Below, one piece after another: positions 11,036 to 23,231 of a stretch of 64,000 nucleotides of DNA. The notes below the pieces were generated by a model. It saw only the letters and a list, made by a program, of their open reading frames with translations, had not been told where the DNA came from and ran no database searches. Within the stretch, counting starts at the first letter, position 1; each line of letters begins with the position of its first letter. The translations under genes and the position numbers were made by a program. Origin of the DNA: Diphasiastrum complanatum (taxonomy: Eukaryota > Streptophyta > Lycopodiopsida > Lycopodiales > Lycopodiaceae); the NCBI GenBank assembly GCA_029204225.1, contig CM055092.1, positions 67,523,923 through 67,587,922 of the forward strand, in the 5' to 3' direction.

Positions 11036-14000
11036 GTGAATTCTGCATTTATTACAGAATCGCTGTGTTCCTGCAAAGATTTTAGACCTTTTGATAATGA
11101 GGTACTTAAAATAAATACTATGCTCAAAATCGATATGTATACATTCAACTTATACATTGCTTGTAGTAGCTATGTTACTCTTTAGTGTCTGTAGACTTTT
11201 AGTACTCTCAACTCAGTACCAAGACACAACTCATCACGTCAAATGCTAGTCATTAAGTGATTTTATAACATATTCTGCTATTAGATCAACGTGCTGAACC
11301 TCTAGGATTTTATTAAGCAAGGTGCTTGTACATTCTGGTTGGTGTAAACTCTGCTCATTACAGTTGCTAACCATGGCAGGCAAAACCTAAGCTAGATGCA
11401 CAAACTCTTAAGTTTGGAGTATTTTGCACAGATCACATGCTAAAAATCACTTGGACGGAAGCTCATGGATGGAAGGCTCCACTTATCAACCCAGTTGGGC
11501 CCTTGCCTCTTCATCCTTGTGCCCAGGTCTGCTTTTTAGTTATACTGTAATATCAAGGGTGTAACTGCATGTATATCATTCTAGAGTGTAAATCTTTTGT
11601 CATGTTTTTCTTTCAAATCTCTATCTTCCCTTTCTTGAAAAAAAGGTATCTGTAACATGTGGGGAAACTGGTGGTATGCCATGCCATACTAGCGCTACTC
11701 CAAATTGGTGGTAGAAGCCATGGATATGACACGTGGCACTATGACTTTTGTCAATAGATTGCTATTTCAATATGTAGGATGCAATGTTTCATTGAATTGT
11801 GGTCGGCCGGGTCTGAATAGAAACCATGGTTGTTTTTTTTTCATATTTCTGTTCAAAATGTATTTTTTTCTGATTTTGTTCAATTTTTTTTTTCTGAAAT
11901 TTTTTTTCATTTGGATATGATATTTACTGAATCAATGTGCAAATCTCTCCTGTATATGATCTAGGTCAATGCAAAAAATGATCTGATTCAAATGAATCTT
12001 TATTGAATCATTGTGAATGCTGCCTATTTATAGTGTAAGGGGGCCCAAATTAGGGCTGGGTGTATAAGTGTGACCATTGATTTGTCTTACTATCGGGTGC
12101 CTACTATTGTGTTTTAAACCAATTTTGAAGAGCTCTTCAGTATTTGTAATTTATAGGTAATAAAGTTAAGGATTGAAGCCATTTATCTGGTTTTGAGTTT
12201 GAGTACTAGGTGTCACTGATAAGGTATCTACATGTGTATTGAAACACTTTCGAAGAACTTTTCAAATTTCAGTCTTAAGTTATAACTTTTACACTGAGCA
12301 TTGAAGCTTATGAACAGTGAATGTGTATGATGCTAGAATCATTAGTCAGGAGACGGGACCTGATTGATTATGGTCTATATTGTACAGAGCTGTAATTGCA
12401 CCCTGAATCCTAAACAAGCACTTGTTTTTGCTACAATAGAAACTACTAATAAAAGCAACCAAGAAAAAAAAAAACCCAAAACAATTTGATGGTTCAATCT
12501 TGGATGGATTGATTCTTTGTCCATGTCGCCCTTAATACTCTCTCATTTTTTGGCATTCCAATTTGCATCTAGAGAAGAGACCAACCTTGGAGAATTTCTT
12601 GGCAAATTCCCCATGGTTGATCTCTTCTCTCATCGCTTTTTCGAGTTATAATTACCTGGGAGTCCGCACTTGAAGCACCATAATTGTCAGCCTTCGAATA
12701 TGAAAAGCAACAATGGTGCTATAAGGTTGAATGCTATCCATCATCTAATCACCTGGGAGTCGCACTTGAAGCACCACATCTTTCCTCCTATCTCAGCCAT
12801 CACTGATGAAGTATACACCAAATAAAAATCATAAAGTTGTCACTAAATAAGACAGTCGGAACAATATGAAAGGAATAAAACATGCTGGACTCAAAGCAAC
12901 TAACAAGCTTTATGTATGGATGCTCTAATAGAGAGTGATTGACATAGCCTTCTCAAGTGCCTTAGGCCGAAAAGATGCCATATCATACTGTAAGGACCCA
13001 GTAGCAAATGAGGACCAAGGCTGTTGAACTGCAAAAGTATCTTCACCATAATGTCTAGCTTTTCAATAAACTCTTGTAACCCTATCTTCCACGATTGTTA
13101 GCTGGTCTTCCATTCTTGAACATATGATGAATTTCAAGTTCTGACTTTTGGACAACCAAACTGCAAACTGAAATTAGATTCCTCAATGCCCTTCTATACA
13201 AAGTTAATCAAGTAATCAGAACCTAAAAAACATAATGGATCTTGCTTCGATACATTTTAAAGTATAGATCCAACAAAACTCTAAATGATGAATTTGAAGC
13301 TCCCTAACTTCCAACTATTAAAAAATTCCTCAACGCTCTATCCGCCTCCTGTGGAAATTTAATTATGCAATCAGAACTGCAAATGTTCTGAAACTTGCGC
13401 AATACATTTCTCAAAACTTATCTCTGGTGGTTGACATTTGGGTGTGCAAATCTGAGATTGATCCTTTTTCTCCAAGTGACCCACTTGTAGGAGTTTAGAA
13501 AAAAAAAAATGTCTGACAATCGAACGATTTCCCTATCGAATTGAAGTAAGCCTATAATTAAGATTTGTAACCCACATGTCCTTTGTGCAGTCAGTGACGA
13601 ATAAACTACAATCCGAACCTTCTATCTTCAAACGGGCAATAGTAGATGAGGTTACAAGCTACCGCTTGCTTTTCATATCAAAAAATGAGATCTCAAAATT
13701 TCCATTCTTAGAACCATCAATGACTGCTGAAAAAGTCAAATCTTATTCTCTTGCATAAAAACCCTTTTCCTTGTCCTAGAAACTGCTCTTACCAATATTG
13801 AGAGCAATTCATACAATATCACACATTAAATAATAAAGATGAGAAATAAATTGTTGATTGGATATCAATCTTCAGCCTAGCATCAAGACAATAAACAATA
13901 GATTGCATTGCCGCCTCTCCAAAAAGAAACAACTCCACACCATGCCCCCATGAACAAGCTCTTAATCCCTATAACCATCAACTACCTTAACAAGGAGAGT

Positions 14001-16177
14001 CAAGACAATTTCATCTGGAAAGTTAAATCTTGTCTTCCTGCATAAAAGAGAACCATCTTCCTTGTCCTAGAGAATGCTCTTACCATGTTGAGACAATCCC
14101 CACAATATCACACATCAAATAATAGTGGAAAAATAGATTGTTCATAATGATACATTGCGTTTCTGCTAACAACTGGATGCCAATGAGGATTTGGCACCTA
14201 CCAAAAGGTCAATGTCCTACGAATGTGACTAGTCCATGGTAAATGGCTTTCTGAAGAGTAAATAAGCTCAGAATGTCCACATTGAGTTTACGCATACTTT
14301 AGGAGTTAACAGGCATCCATAAGGCCCCGGGAGGCACAGAACAACAATATAAGCCTAATCACATGTGAATAACCATGTGCAAAACTTGAAATTCTTACTC
14401 AAACCCGAGATGTCTTCTATAGATCTTCTAAAAGCCACTAGAGAGGGGGGGGGGGGGGCAAGGACTAAGAATCTTAGTCCATTGACGAGACACAAGGGAA
14501 TATTTCGAACAAGATGGTAATCTATCCCAAATAAGATGATGGATAGCATTCAACCTTATAGCACCATTGTTGCTTTTCATATTCGAAGGCTGACAATTAT
14601 GTGTCTGACCTATATGTTCATAGTGCACAATGTTCATGAATCAACATATGTGACCAGGTCTGTTGATGGTCCCGAAGGCCCATCTTTTTTCTCATATGCA
14701 CAACGCATGTCTCATGACACAATTTTTTCAAGGACTAGTGGTAACATCCTTTGCAATTTGCATTTTTGTAGCATATTCTTCAGCATGTACCTGTTTGCAT
14801 CTTCTAACATACAAGTTTATGATGTCTTCTTTGACATCAACATTTTCTGCACATTTGTTGCATATGCCTTTCTGTGGCATCTTCTTTCAGGTTTTCAGTT
14901 TTGCCAAACATTCATCTCAATGTTTCGCAGTTGGGGAGAGTTAAGGACATGTAGTCAAGTCTCATGTTGTTGTTCTATGCTACTTGGGGCATTATTAATC
15001 ATAATTTGAGTCAATATAAATTTTTTTTGAAGGTTCGAATGGAGCTTCTGCTGAATATGAGAAAAACCATAAAATTTTTTTGGATGTCATACAAAGTGGA
15101 AAAAGGGGAAAGTTTTGAAGTTTTGATCTATCTCTGAAACATCGGAGTTGAGATTCAAATCCTGAATCGGTTCAAATCAAATTTAAAGCCAAAGATTTGC
15201 AGTTTTTTTGAAGTATGTTATTAAATCATGTAGTCCCTACCTAATAAGCTACATTAGGTCTGTTTGGTCACGAGTGAGCCAGTTACTACGGCCTTGACCT
15301 TATGGTAGTGCACCAACTTTAAGTGGACTCAATTTCGTATAAATGGACATTATTTCCTCTCATTTGGTAGCGAGAGCTTTGGTGTATAAGTATGTTGCAG
15401 TGCTCACATGTTAGAAGAGCCAACAAACTAGTTTTTGATGTTTGATTGATAGTTTACTATTCTATTTCTATGCACTCTTGTTGGATGTGTTGTTAAACTC
15501 ACAGAATTGTCTCTAAATTTTGTGCAAAATTAGTTTTTTGATGAGCCAACGTGCAGTTGAATCAAGAGCTTTAAGTTGTTGATTGCTTGACTTGATTGGT
15601 TGTTACCAGTGATGTTTCTGGGATCATCTTTTGAAATGGTTTGTGTAACCAATGTACTCATCAGTGTAGTTTTCCTTCTCAATCAGAATGTAGACTTTGG
15701 AACTTTCTTCACTACCATGAACCTTGTGTCCAGTATGTGTCCCTTATGGCTGTCTAATGTGCAGGTTCTCCACTATGCTATTGAGTGTTTTGAAGGGATG
15801 AAAGCTTTTAGGGGAAAAGATGGACGTGTTCGCCTATTCCGGCCAGATATGAACATGGATCGTCTAATTCGTTCAGCTACAAGGATTGGTCTGCCTCAAT
15901 TTGACAAGGTGTTTTTGAGCACGTGGATGAAATAGTTGCAGCTAACATCATAAATGAGAGATTGCAGACCTCCACCTATATATATATATTCCAACATGAC
16001 ATTCTGTGATTTTCAGAAAATTTGTACATAGTCTGATAAGAAAGTTTGCACAACTACCCTCATCATGTGACTTCAGATTCTGACGGTTTCTGGTTTTCTT
16101 TTTAGTATTGCATAGTTAAAAAAAGAAAGTACTATACTAGTACGTTCCGTCTTCAAGAACTTGGAGCAAGTTTCTAT

Positions 16178-16220
<43 letters not shown>

Positions 16221-16902
16221 TAGATCCAGCGGTACCAGGATCCGCGGATCCCGGTACCGCGGATCCATACTGATCCGTGGTACCATAATATATAAATTTT
16301 TTTTTTTGAATATTTTTTTTTAATTTTTAAAAAACAAAAATAAAATCAAGTGGGCAATATGGGTATCAGCTTGAAGCTATTGACGAGAGCAGTGCATTTA
16401 TACATGTTGCCGGTTCTGACGAGAGCGAACAGCCAAAGGACCTCAGCCCCCGGACCCCGCCGTTGGGGGGCTCTGCCCCCCATAACCCCCCGCCGGGGGG
16501 CTACCGCCCCCCGAACCCCCCAAGACTTGCTGCTATATAGAAACTGTAATCTAGCCATCTCATAACCATCATGGTCTCACAGTAGACCCTATACTAACAA
16601 CCGTGCTCAGTAATGGCTTATCCTCATAACGGGGGCCTTACAGATCTGAGCTCACGGTTAACTAGTGACTACTAAACTGAGAGGTGCATTATCTAGTTGT
16701 CTAACACAATTTGTAGCTGAAAGCATCGGCAACCTGCATAAATGCACTGCTCTCGTCAAGAGCTTCAAGCTGATACCCATATCGCCCATTAATTTTTTTT
16801 TAAAAAAAAAATTAATTTTAAAAAAAAAAATTTAAAAAATGGTGCCGCTCTGGTACCGCGGATTTTTGGGCGACACCATAATGGCCGTACCACGTGCCAC
16901 TA

Positions 16903-16940
<38 letters not shown>

Positions 16941-19900
16941 TAGTGGCACGTGGTACCGCCATTATGGTACCGCGGTTATGGTGTCGCCCTCAGACCAGCG
17001 GTACCAGGGCGGCACCACAAAAATAATATTTTTTATTATTTAAAAAAAAAAAAAAACCCTTTTAATAGGCTAAAACTAGGTAAAAACTAAGATGTTACTG
17101 TACAGGGGGACTGTACTGGGGGCACTGTGGGAGAGCGGACCCAATCGGAGTGCGGCATGTGGGGGAGCAATACATGGGGCAGGTACAGTAGCACATGGGC
17201 ACTGTGGAGGAGCAGACCATGGACCCAATCGGAGTGCAGCATGTGGGGGAGCAATACATCCGGACAGGTACACCGTCACATGGGCACTGTGGAGGAGCAG
17301 ACCATGGACCCAATCGCAGTGCAGCATGTGGGGGATCAGCACGTACAGTAGCACATGGGATCATCAACAAAAGCAAATTGGGAAACAGGCTGTGGGGTTA
17401 AATAGGCACTCACGAGACAGTGAGAGAGCCAGTGAGAGGGGGTGAGAGGCATTGTGAGAAGCTGTGAGGGAGAGCCAGTGGGAGGCTGTGAGAGAGAGGC
17501 ATTGTGAGAGGCTGTGTGACAGACCGAGTGAGAGGCTGTGAGAGGGGGGCTGTGAGAGAGCCAGTGAGAGCCATTGAGAGGCTGTGAGAGGCTGTGAGGG
17601 TCATTTCGAGCAACAGGGTGTCGTGAGATGGCGGAGGGCGAAGCCAGGAGGAAGCTCGAGGAAGATGTCCGAAGGCACAACGAAAGGCATCGGAAGCAAG
17701 AAGCAGACATTGCAGAGATGCTGCGAGAGACTCGGCAGAGACACCCAGAGCTGCAGATCCCCGCCCCCGCTGTGGCCCCCGCCCCCGCTGTCGAGCTGGA
17801 TTTGGATGAGCAGATCGGAATGAACTTCACACGACGGCAGCTCATCATGGTCAGGGAAAGGGCTGCCCGCCGTCGGGCTGACCAGGAGGCAGCTCGGGCT
17901 AACCTGGAGGCAGAGCGAGAGCGACAGAACAATGCACCTGACGAGGGCGAGGAGTCTGTGGAGGATCCGTAGAAATGTTTAGCATAGATGGGGTCTAGCC
18001 GTATGTGGCTGACTGTTGTTATTTAATGTTCATCAGTAGATGAGGCAGTATTTAGTGTCTGGCATGGTGTAAAGAACAGCCCCAGCCGTATGCGGTGGGA
18101 ATACGTATTGTAGTTTTGATACATCTGTTGAATTAATGTACGGTGTGTTTTTTGTGCAATGCGTGCTTTGTGTATTGCAATCTGATGTATGTGATTATGA
18201 AATGCTAGCAGGGGGGTTGTATTTCTGTGTTCTGCATATGCTCTCAAACTCTGTACTGAAAACTAATTGAAAACACGCACACACCATTTGAAGTAAAACT
18301 GCAAGTAGAACATCACAATTACAAATTGACAAATACACATTGTGCAGTGAATAGAATACGTCCAACACCAAATATAATATGAAAAATGGTCTGAATACAG
18401 TGTTCGACCATCTGGCCGCCAAACATGGAACATGATATCAAACTGCTAAAAATAAAATGACGGAGCTACAATCAATGCTCTGCCTCAAACTCAGATGAAT
18501 GCTCCGGAGACAACTCAGGGCCCCGAGCTGACTCTCGCAGCTGATATCTATGTCTGTCTGGTACTGGCATGGGCTGTGTATCCGAGGGGGAAGAGTCGTC
18601 ATCCTCATCCTCCCAATCTGCCTCCGCATCAGCCCCCAAGCAGGCTAAACCAACAACACCTGCTGCAACTGGCTGTAATACAGCACCTCTACCAGCAACT
18701 GGAGCCCTGCGAGGTCGTCCTCTCTTCCCTGGCAGTTTCTGTGCCCTGCCTTTCTTGTTCGGTGCACCCTTGGGCCTTCCTGGCCTCTTGCGGACGAGGG
18801 GAGCCGTCAATGCCTCATCACCCCCATGCAGATCACCTGGCTGACTAGGCTGAGCCCAAGCTGCGGCCGGCTGGGATAGAGTAGCCAAAGATGGGTGTAG
18901 GTCTGAGGAGTGTGTGCTCGTGGGCCTGCTGCTGGTGGAGGAACTAGATGTGGAGGGGCCATCCCTGTAGGAGGCAAGTACAGCGGCGATAAGTACTGAA
19001 AGGGGCGCTGTGGTGGACGGTACTGGTACATCCTGGGTGCTGCCAAAGGAGGAGGATGTGCTGTGGGTGCTGCCAAAGGAGGAGCCGGTGCCGTGGGTGC
19101 TGCCAATGGAGGAGGATGTGCCGTGGGTGCTGCCACTGGAGGAGCGTCTGTAGATGTGGGTGCTGCAAGAGAAGATCTAGGCACAGATGGTGGCCTGCCA
19201 TGGAGACCTGCTGCTGCAAAAGTGGATGGCGATGAAGGGGTTGCAGGCCTCAACGGTATCGGTGGCACTGGAGGTGCTGTGCGGCGCACATACACCCTCT
19301 GAGGAACTGGAGGAACTGCAGGCACCTCGTGTAGCTGCTCTGGCTGAGACTCTGTGTAGGGCATGCTGGCTAGAGAGGATGGGGGTGCCCTGACGCTCGA
19401 CATCTGCTGGGCCTCTGAATCCAAGTCTGCAATCAAGTCGTCCAGCTGGGCATCCGAATACAAATGGTCTGGGCTCTGGGACTCATCATGAGCACCATCC
19501 TCGGGAACATCCCGTGCCTCATCCTGTGCACCATGCGGACCCGGCATGGCCTCCCAATCGGTACAATCAAAGTCATCTGGTGACTCCTCTGGTGTGCTGT
19601 CATAGAAATGCCTATGGCTCTGTGATGCACGCATCCAAGCAGCTGCGGAAGGTAAACCCAAATCAGTCTGCCCCCTATCAAGAGCCTCCTCCATCATATC
19701 AACATAAGAAGGTATGCCACTGGCCCCCACTGTGTGCCCTGCCCGTCTCCCGGTATAATCTGTGGCATGTGTCCCACCTCTACCACGTGATGCACCTATG
19801 ACCCCTGCTCTAGGCCTGTGCCCAACACCTGTATCATATGCCTCATCCCGCTCTGATCTGGCGAACACAACCCGAATAGGCTCATCCTCATCCTGATCAT

Positions 19901-22900
19901 CCTCTGACACTGGCTCATCTGCCTCGTACAATGGGGGCTCTCTGTGCTCAAGCCCAAGCTCTCTCTCTCATCTCGGCAAGCTCCCTCTCTCTCTCTCTGC
20001 CATCAACTGTGTGCCCCGGTCATCTGCAGGTATGGGATGGGTGCTGTCCGTAGGCAAGTCAACCTGGCGCTCCAAATCAGATATCTTCGTCTGCAAGGTT
20101 TAAAATTGGCATGTCAGAGAAACAACTCTATCAAGAAATGAAACCAACATACCAGGAGTCAACCAACATGCTATGAAAGGTTAGCTTATCACCTGCAATG
20201 CGCTCGTAATGGTCGGAAGTCTCCTGGCGAGACGTGCGTTGGTGCTACAGAACACCAACCGCTCCAACTGACTCACTGACAACCGGTTTCTTCTCCTCGT
20301 GTGAATGAGTGCCCATGTGCTCCAATTACGCTCACACACGGAGGCAGCACAATCCTGTGGTGCGTGCATTGAAATACTTCAGCACATTGTCTTCAACGAA
20401 ACACAACAATGGAGGATAAAATGAGATGCATACCTGAGAAAGGACACGCAGTGCAAGACGCTGTATAGATGGGTATGTGCTACCGAACATGGTCCACCAG
20501 GTAATGGGTAGCTGCCTCCTCTCTGGATCCTGAGCAGCCGGGTGGCCGAATGTGCCCATGTCGAAACGAAATGCAGCGAGCTCCTCCATGAGCCTGATAG
20601 GATCCAAACCTATGTGTGGACCCACCCTGTGAATGTACTGAAGCCAATCGGCCTCAAGCTCCCTGTCTGCGATCTGTGTCGGAGAGAGGAAGAGGGGATG
20701 CAGCATGTGTGCAACGCTGTGGATACTCCTGTGGAAGTAGTTCCACCGCGTCTCCCAGATGAACTTCAGCTCTGTCATCCTGCAGGTGAGAGGCATGTGG
20801 TTTAGGGCATTACGAAAAAACGTAACATCGACCGAAAAACAAACTAGCAAACACTGAAAAGATAAAGAACAATTACAACACTGTACCGCTTACCTCTCTG
20901 GCTGCAAGATGGGCAGCTGCAGGAACTGTCCAATCCGGTCCATGAGCTCATATACCAGTCCAAGTGTCGACCCCTCGTTGTTAGCCATGCGGAGCACAAT
21001 GTAAAGTGGTCGAAGCAGTCCTGACAATGTCTGTGCATCCCTCCAAAACTGGTCTCCCCTCACCGTAGAAGAAAAGTGCTCCCCATCCTCAGTGCGCGGA
21101 AATGTACTGGCACACCAAAGATCACTGGCAACCATCTGTAGAAGCTGCGCCCTGCACCTGATCAGACGGTCGATGACCACCAAGTCGAATGCAAAGCGTG
21201 TGGGGGCTGGCTTACGGAGGTCTAGATGGCTGAACACTCGGAACATGGCAAGAACACGCCTCTTCTTCGTGACAAAAGTCACTAGGAAGAGGGCCTCACG
21301 GACGATGGCTCTAACCCAGGGAAGTGCACCTATGTCCCCCATCAGAAGGTCTATGCCGTGCGCGGCACAGGGGGTATGAACAATGTGAGGGAACTCGGCC
21401 TCTAGCAGTACACCCATCTGAATGCAGTTCGTGGCATTGTCTGTCACCACTGTGACGACATGCTGTGGGCCTATGGACAGGATGGAAGACCTGATGACAT
21501 CAAACATGAACTTTGCAGATATGACTGTCCCCCCCCCTGCTGCAATCCACTGCCCTCAAAAACTGTGTGCCCATGCAGCTGGAGACCAGTATGTTGAGGA
21601 TCGGCCTCCTCCTGACATCAGTCCAGCCATCGAACATGATGCTGCAACCGTAAGTGGCCCAGTGGCGACGTAGAGGCTCCATCTCCTTAGACAGTGACTC
21701 GACCCTATCCCTCAGCATGTGTGTGCGGACAACCTCTGAACTAGGGGCTCTCCAGCTAGGGCTGACAGACTGTGCAAGGCGGAAGGCCCTTCTGAAGGGC
21801 TCGGAGTCGGTGATGGCAAATGGAAGGTTCAACTCATAAATCAGGCTAGCCACGGCCTGTGTGGCCTCTCTATCCATGTGCGGCTGATGCGCGCCGCGAA
21901 TGCTCTGCTGCCTAAGAACTCTCCCAGCTGGGCGACGGGTAGCAGACCTCCAGCACGGTGCACCAAACGTGACGGGAATGGATGATGACGTGACAGCCTG
22001 GGCACTAGTGGATGCATCAGCTGTAGACGTGGAATGGGGAGAGTGGGATGCACTGGCCGGGATGGGTGCAGCAGCGTAAGTGGGGTACACTCGTGGAGGG
22101 TGGACATCTGGCATGGGATACGAAAACTGCTGGGTAGGGTGGTCATCCGGATGTGAAGGGAGGGAGGAAGGGATCTCCTCAACATCCTGGAAGGCCTCGT
22201 CACTGGCATCCGGGGCCTGCTCCTGCTCGGGAGGCGGAGAGTCCATGAGAAAGTCGTAAACTGGGGGAGTGCAAGCAACAGTAGGTGGTGGTGGAACCAC
22301 AATGGCAACTGGCGGACGCGGTGGGACAGGATCCACCGGAATGGGTGTAGATGGGGGTGCGTGAGGCGGAACTGTCTGAGAGGGACGAGGGGCAAAGGGA
22401 CTGGACGAGGATGCACTCCCTCTCCTCGTGCGTGCCAGCCAAGCAGGCAGCAACTCGGGGTCAACCACGTAAGGAGCGGTGCAAAACCGAAGAACACCCT
22501 CCGAAATGGTGTTCTCCCCCGCCACAAGACGTGGCCCGTAGGTATCCAAAAGTCGCTGCCTGACGGGAACGGACATGCTGGCACAAGGGGGCAGCATTCA
22601 GTGTGCCACCATCTCTCGCGCGTGCGCCGAGTAGGTGACCTTTAAGGCGAGTGAGGGTGGCAACGAACTCTGTCAGGCAATATCGATAGCGCACTATCCT
22701 TGCACCGGACTTGTTAGACTTGTCGGGAACCCGCCTGACAATGTCCACCTCGTCCCACAGATCAGCAAGGTTGGAATGCACCATCTCTGTAGAAAGGACT
22801 GGGGAAAGAAGGCAGAGATCTCTATGGGTGCGATAGGAGTCGGAAGGCTTGAAAAAACCACAATAAAGGCCGAAATAGCAATAGCAGGGGAGGACGCGAT

Positions 22901-23194
22901 CAGTGCAATGCGAAGACAGCCGGGAGGGCGCGGATAGTAGGGCGATGGGCGGACAGCAGGGAGGGCGCGGACAGCAGGGAGGGTGCGGACAGTAGGGCGA
23001 CGGGCAGGGAGAGAGATGAAGCGAGGGAGGGGGGATTAGGTTAAAAAAAAATACAGTAATATATTAAATATTAAAAAATATTATATACTAAAAAATAATA
23101 TATATTGTGGTACCGCGGATCAGTATGGATCCGCGGTACCACACTGGATCCGCGGTACCGGGATTCACGGATCCTGGTACCGCTGGATCTATGA

Positions 23195-23231
<37 letters not shown>

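Larger units (their letters stand above)
12480..14640 (-). pseudogene. Fragmented F-box-like gene pieces inside BCAT intron 2
   Basis: On the minus strand from 14637, a frame reads [20 protein letters not shown] then RQWTKIL, which resembles an F-box (substrate adaptor of SCF ubiquitin ligases). Further pieces downstream (NFKFCTWLF near 14390; [20 protein letters not shown] near 13930; [20 protein letters not shown] near 13720) could be the following repeat domain, with stops and shifts. Two diverged direct copies lie at about 13735-13850 and 14015-14140 (shared TTCCTTGTCCTAGA and ATATCACACAT). The F-box assignment rests on a short motif, so it is tentative. Confidence 0.45.
16219..16904. mobile_element. 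Element A: 686-bp non-coding, MITE-like segment between (AT)n tracts
   Basis: Begins CATAGATCCAGCGGTACC and ends GTGCCACTATG, so both ends read CATAG inward. It contains an internal inverted repeat (16353-16415 against 16725-16788, sharing ATGGGTATCAGCTTGAAGCT) and a very GC-rich block. No coding sequence. Its left end is the inverted match of element B's right end; its right end is the inverted match of element B's left end. Confidence 0.65.
16939..23193 (-). mobile_element. Element B: GC-rich hAT-type DNA transposon
   Basis: Ends read CATAGTGGCACGTGGTACC on the left and, inverted, CATAGATCCAGCGGTACC on the right, and each abuts an (AT)n tract. The interior is far richer in G+C than the surrounding intron. 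It carries a spliced minus-strand hAT transposase (18472-22784), a convergent small ORF (17628-17972) and several tandem-repeat blocks near both ends. Because of the AT tracts an 8-bp target duplication cannot be seen. An alternative reading is one element spanning 16219-23193, since its two outermost ends match each other over about 75 bases or more. Confidence 0.8.

Noticed and set aside
14536-15009. 157-codon plus-strand ORF
   Set aside because: Overlaps the F-box-like frame on the other strand, is rich in Cys/Phe, and matches nothing known to me.
17100-17355. Repeat-protein gene from the ~80-bp units
   Set aside because: Unit lengths vary and are not a constant multiple of three, so no single frame is kept through the array.
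17336-17932. 198-codon minus-strand ORF
   Set aside because: It spans the GTGAGAG repeats and lies opposite the more coding-like 17628-17972 ORF; Ser/Leu-rich shadow.
18495-19302. Plus-strand ORFs over the transposase tail
   Set aside because: GC-rich shadows of the minus-strand Pro/Ala-rich coding sequence.
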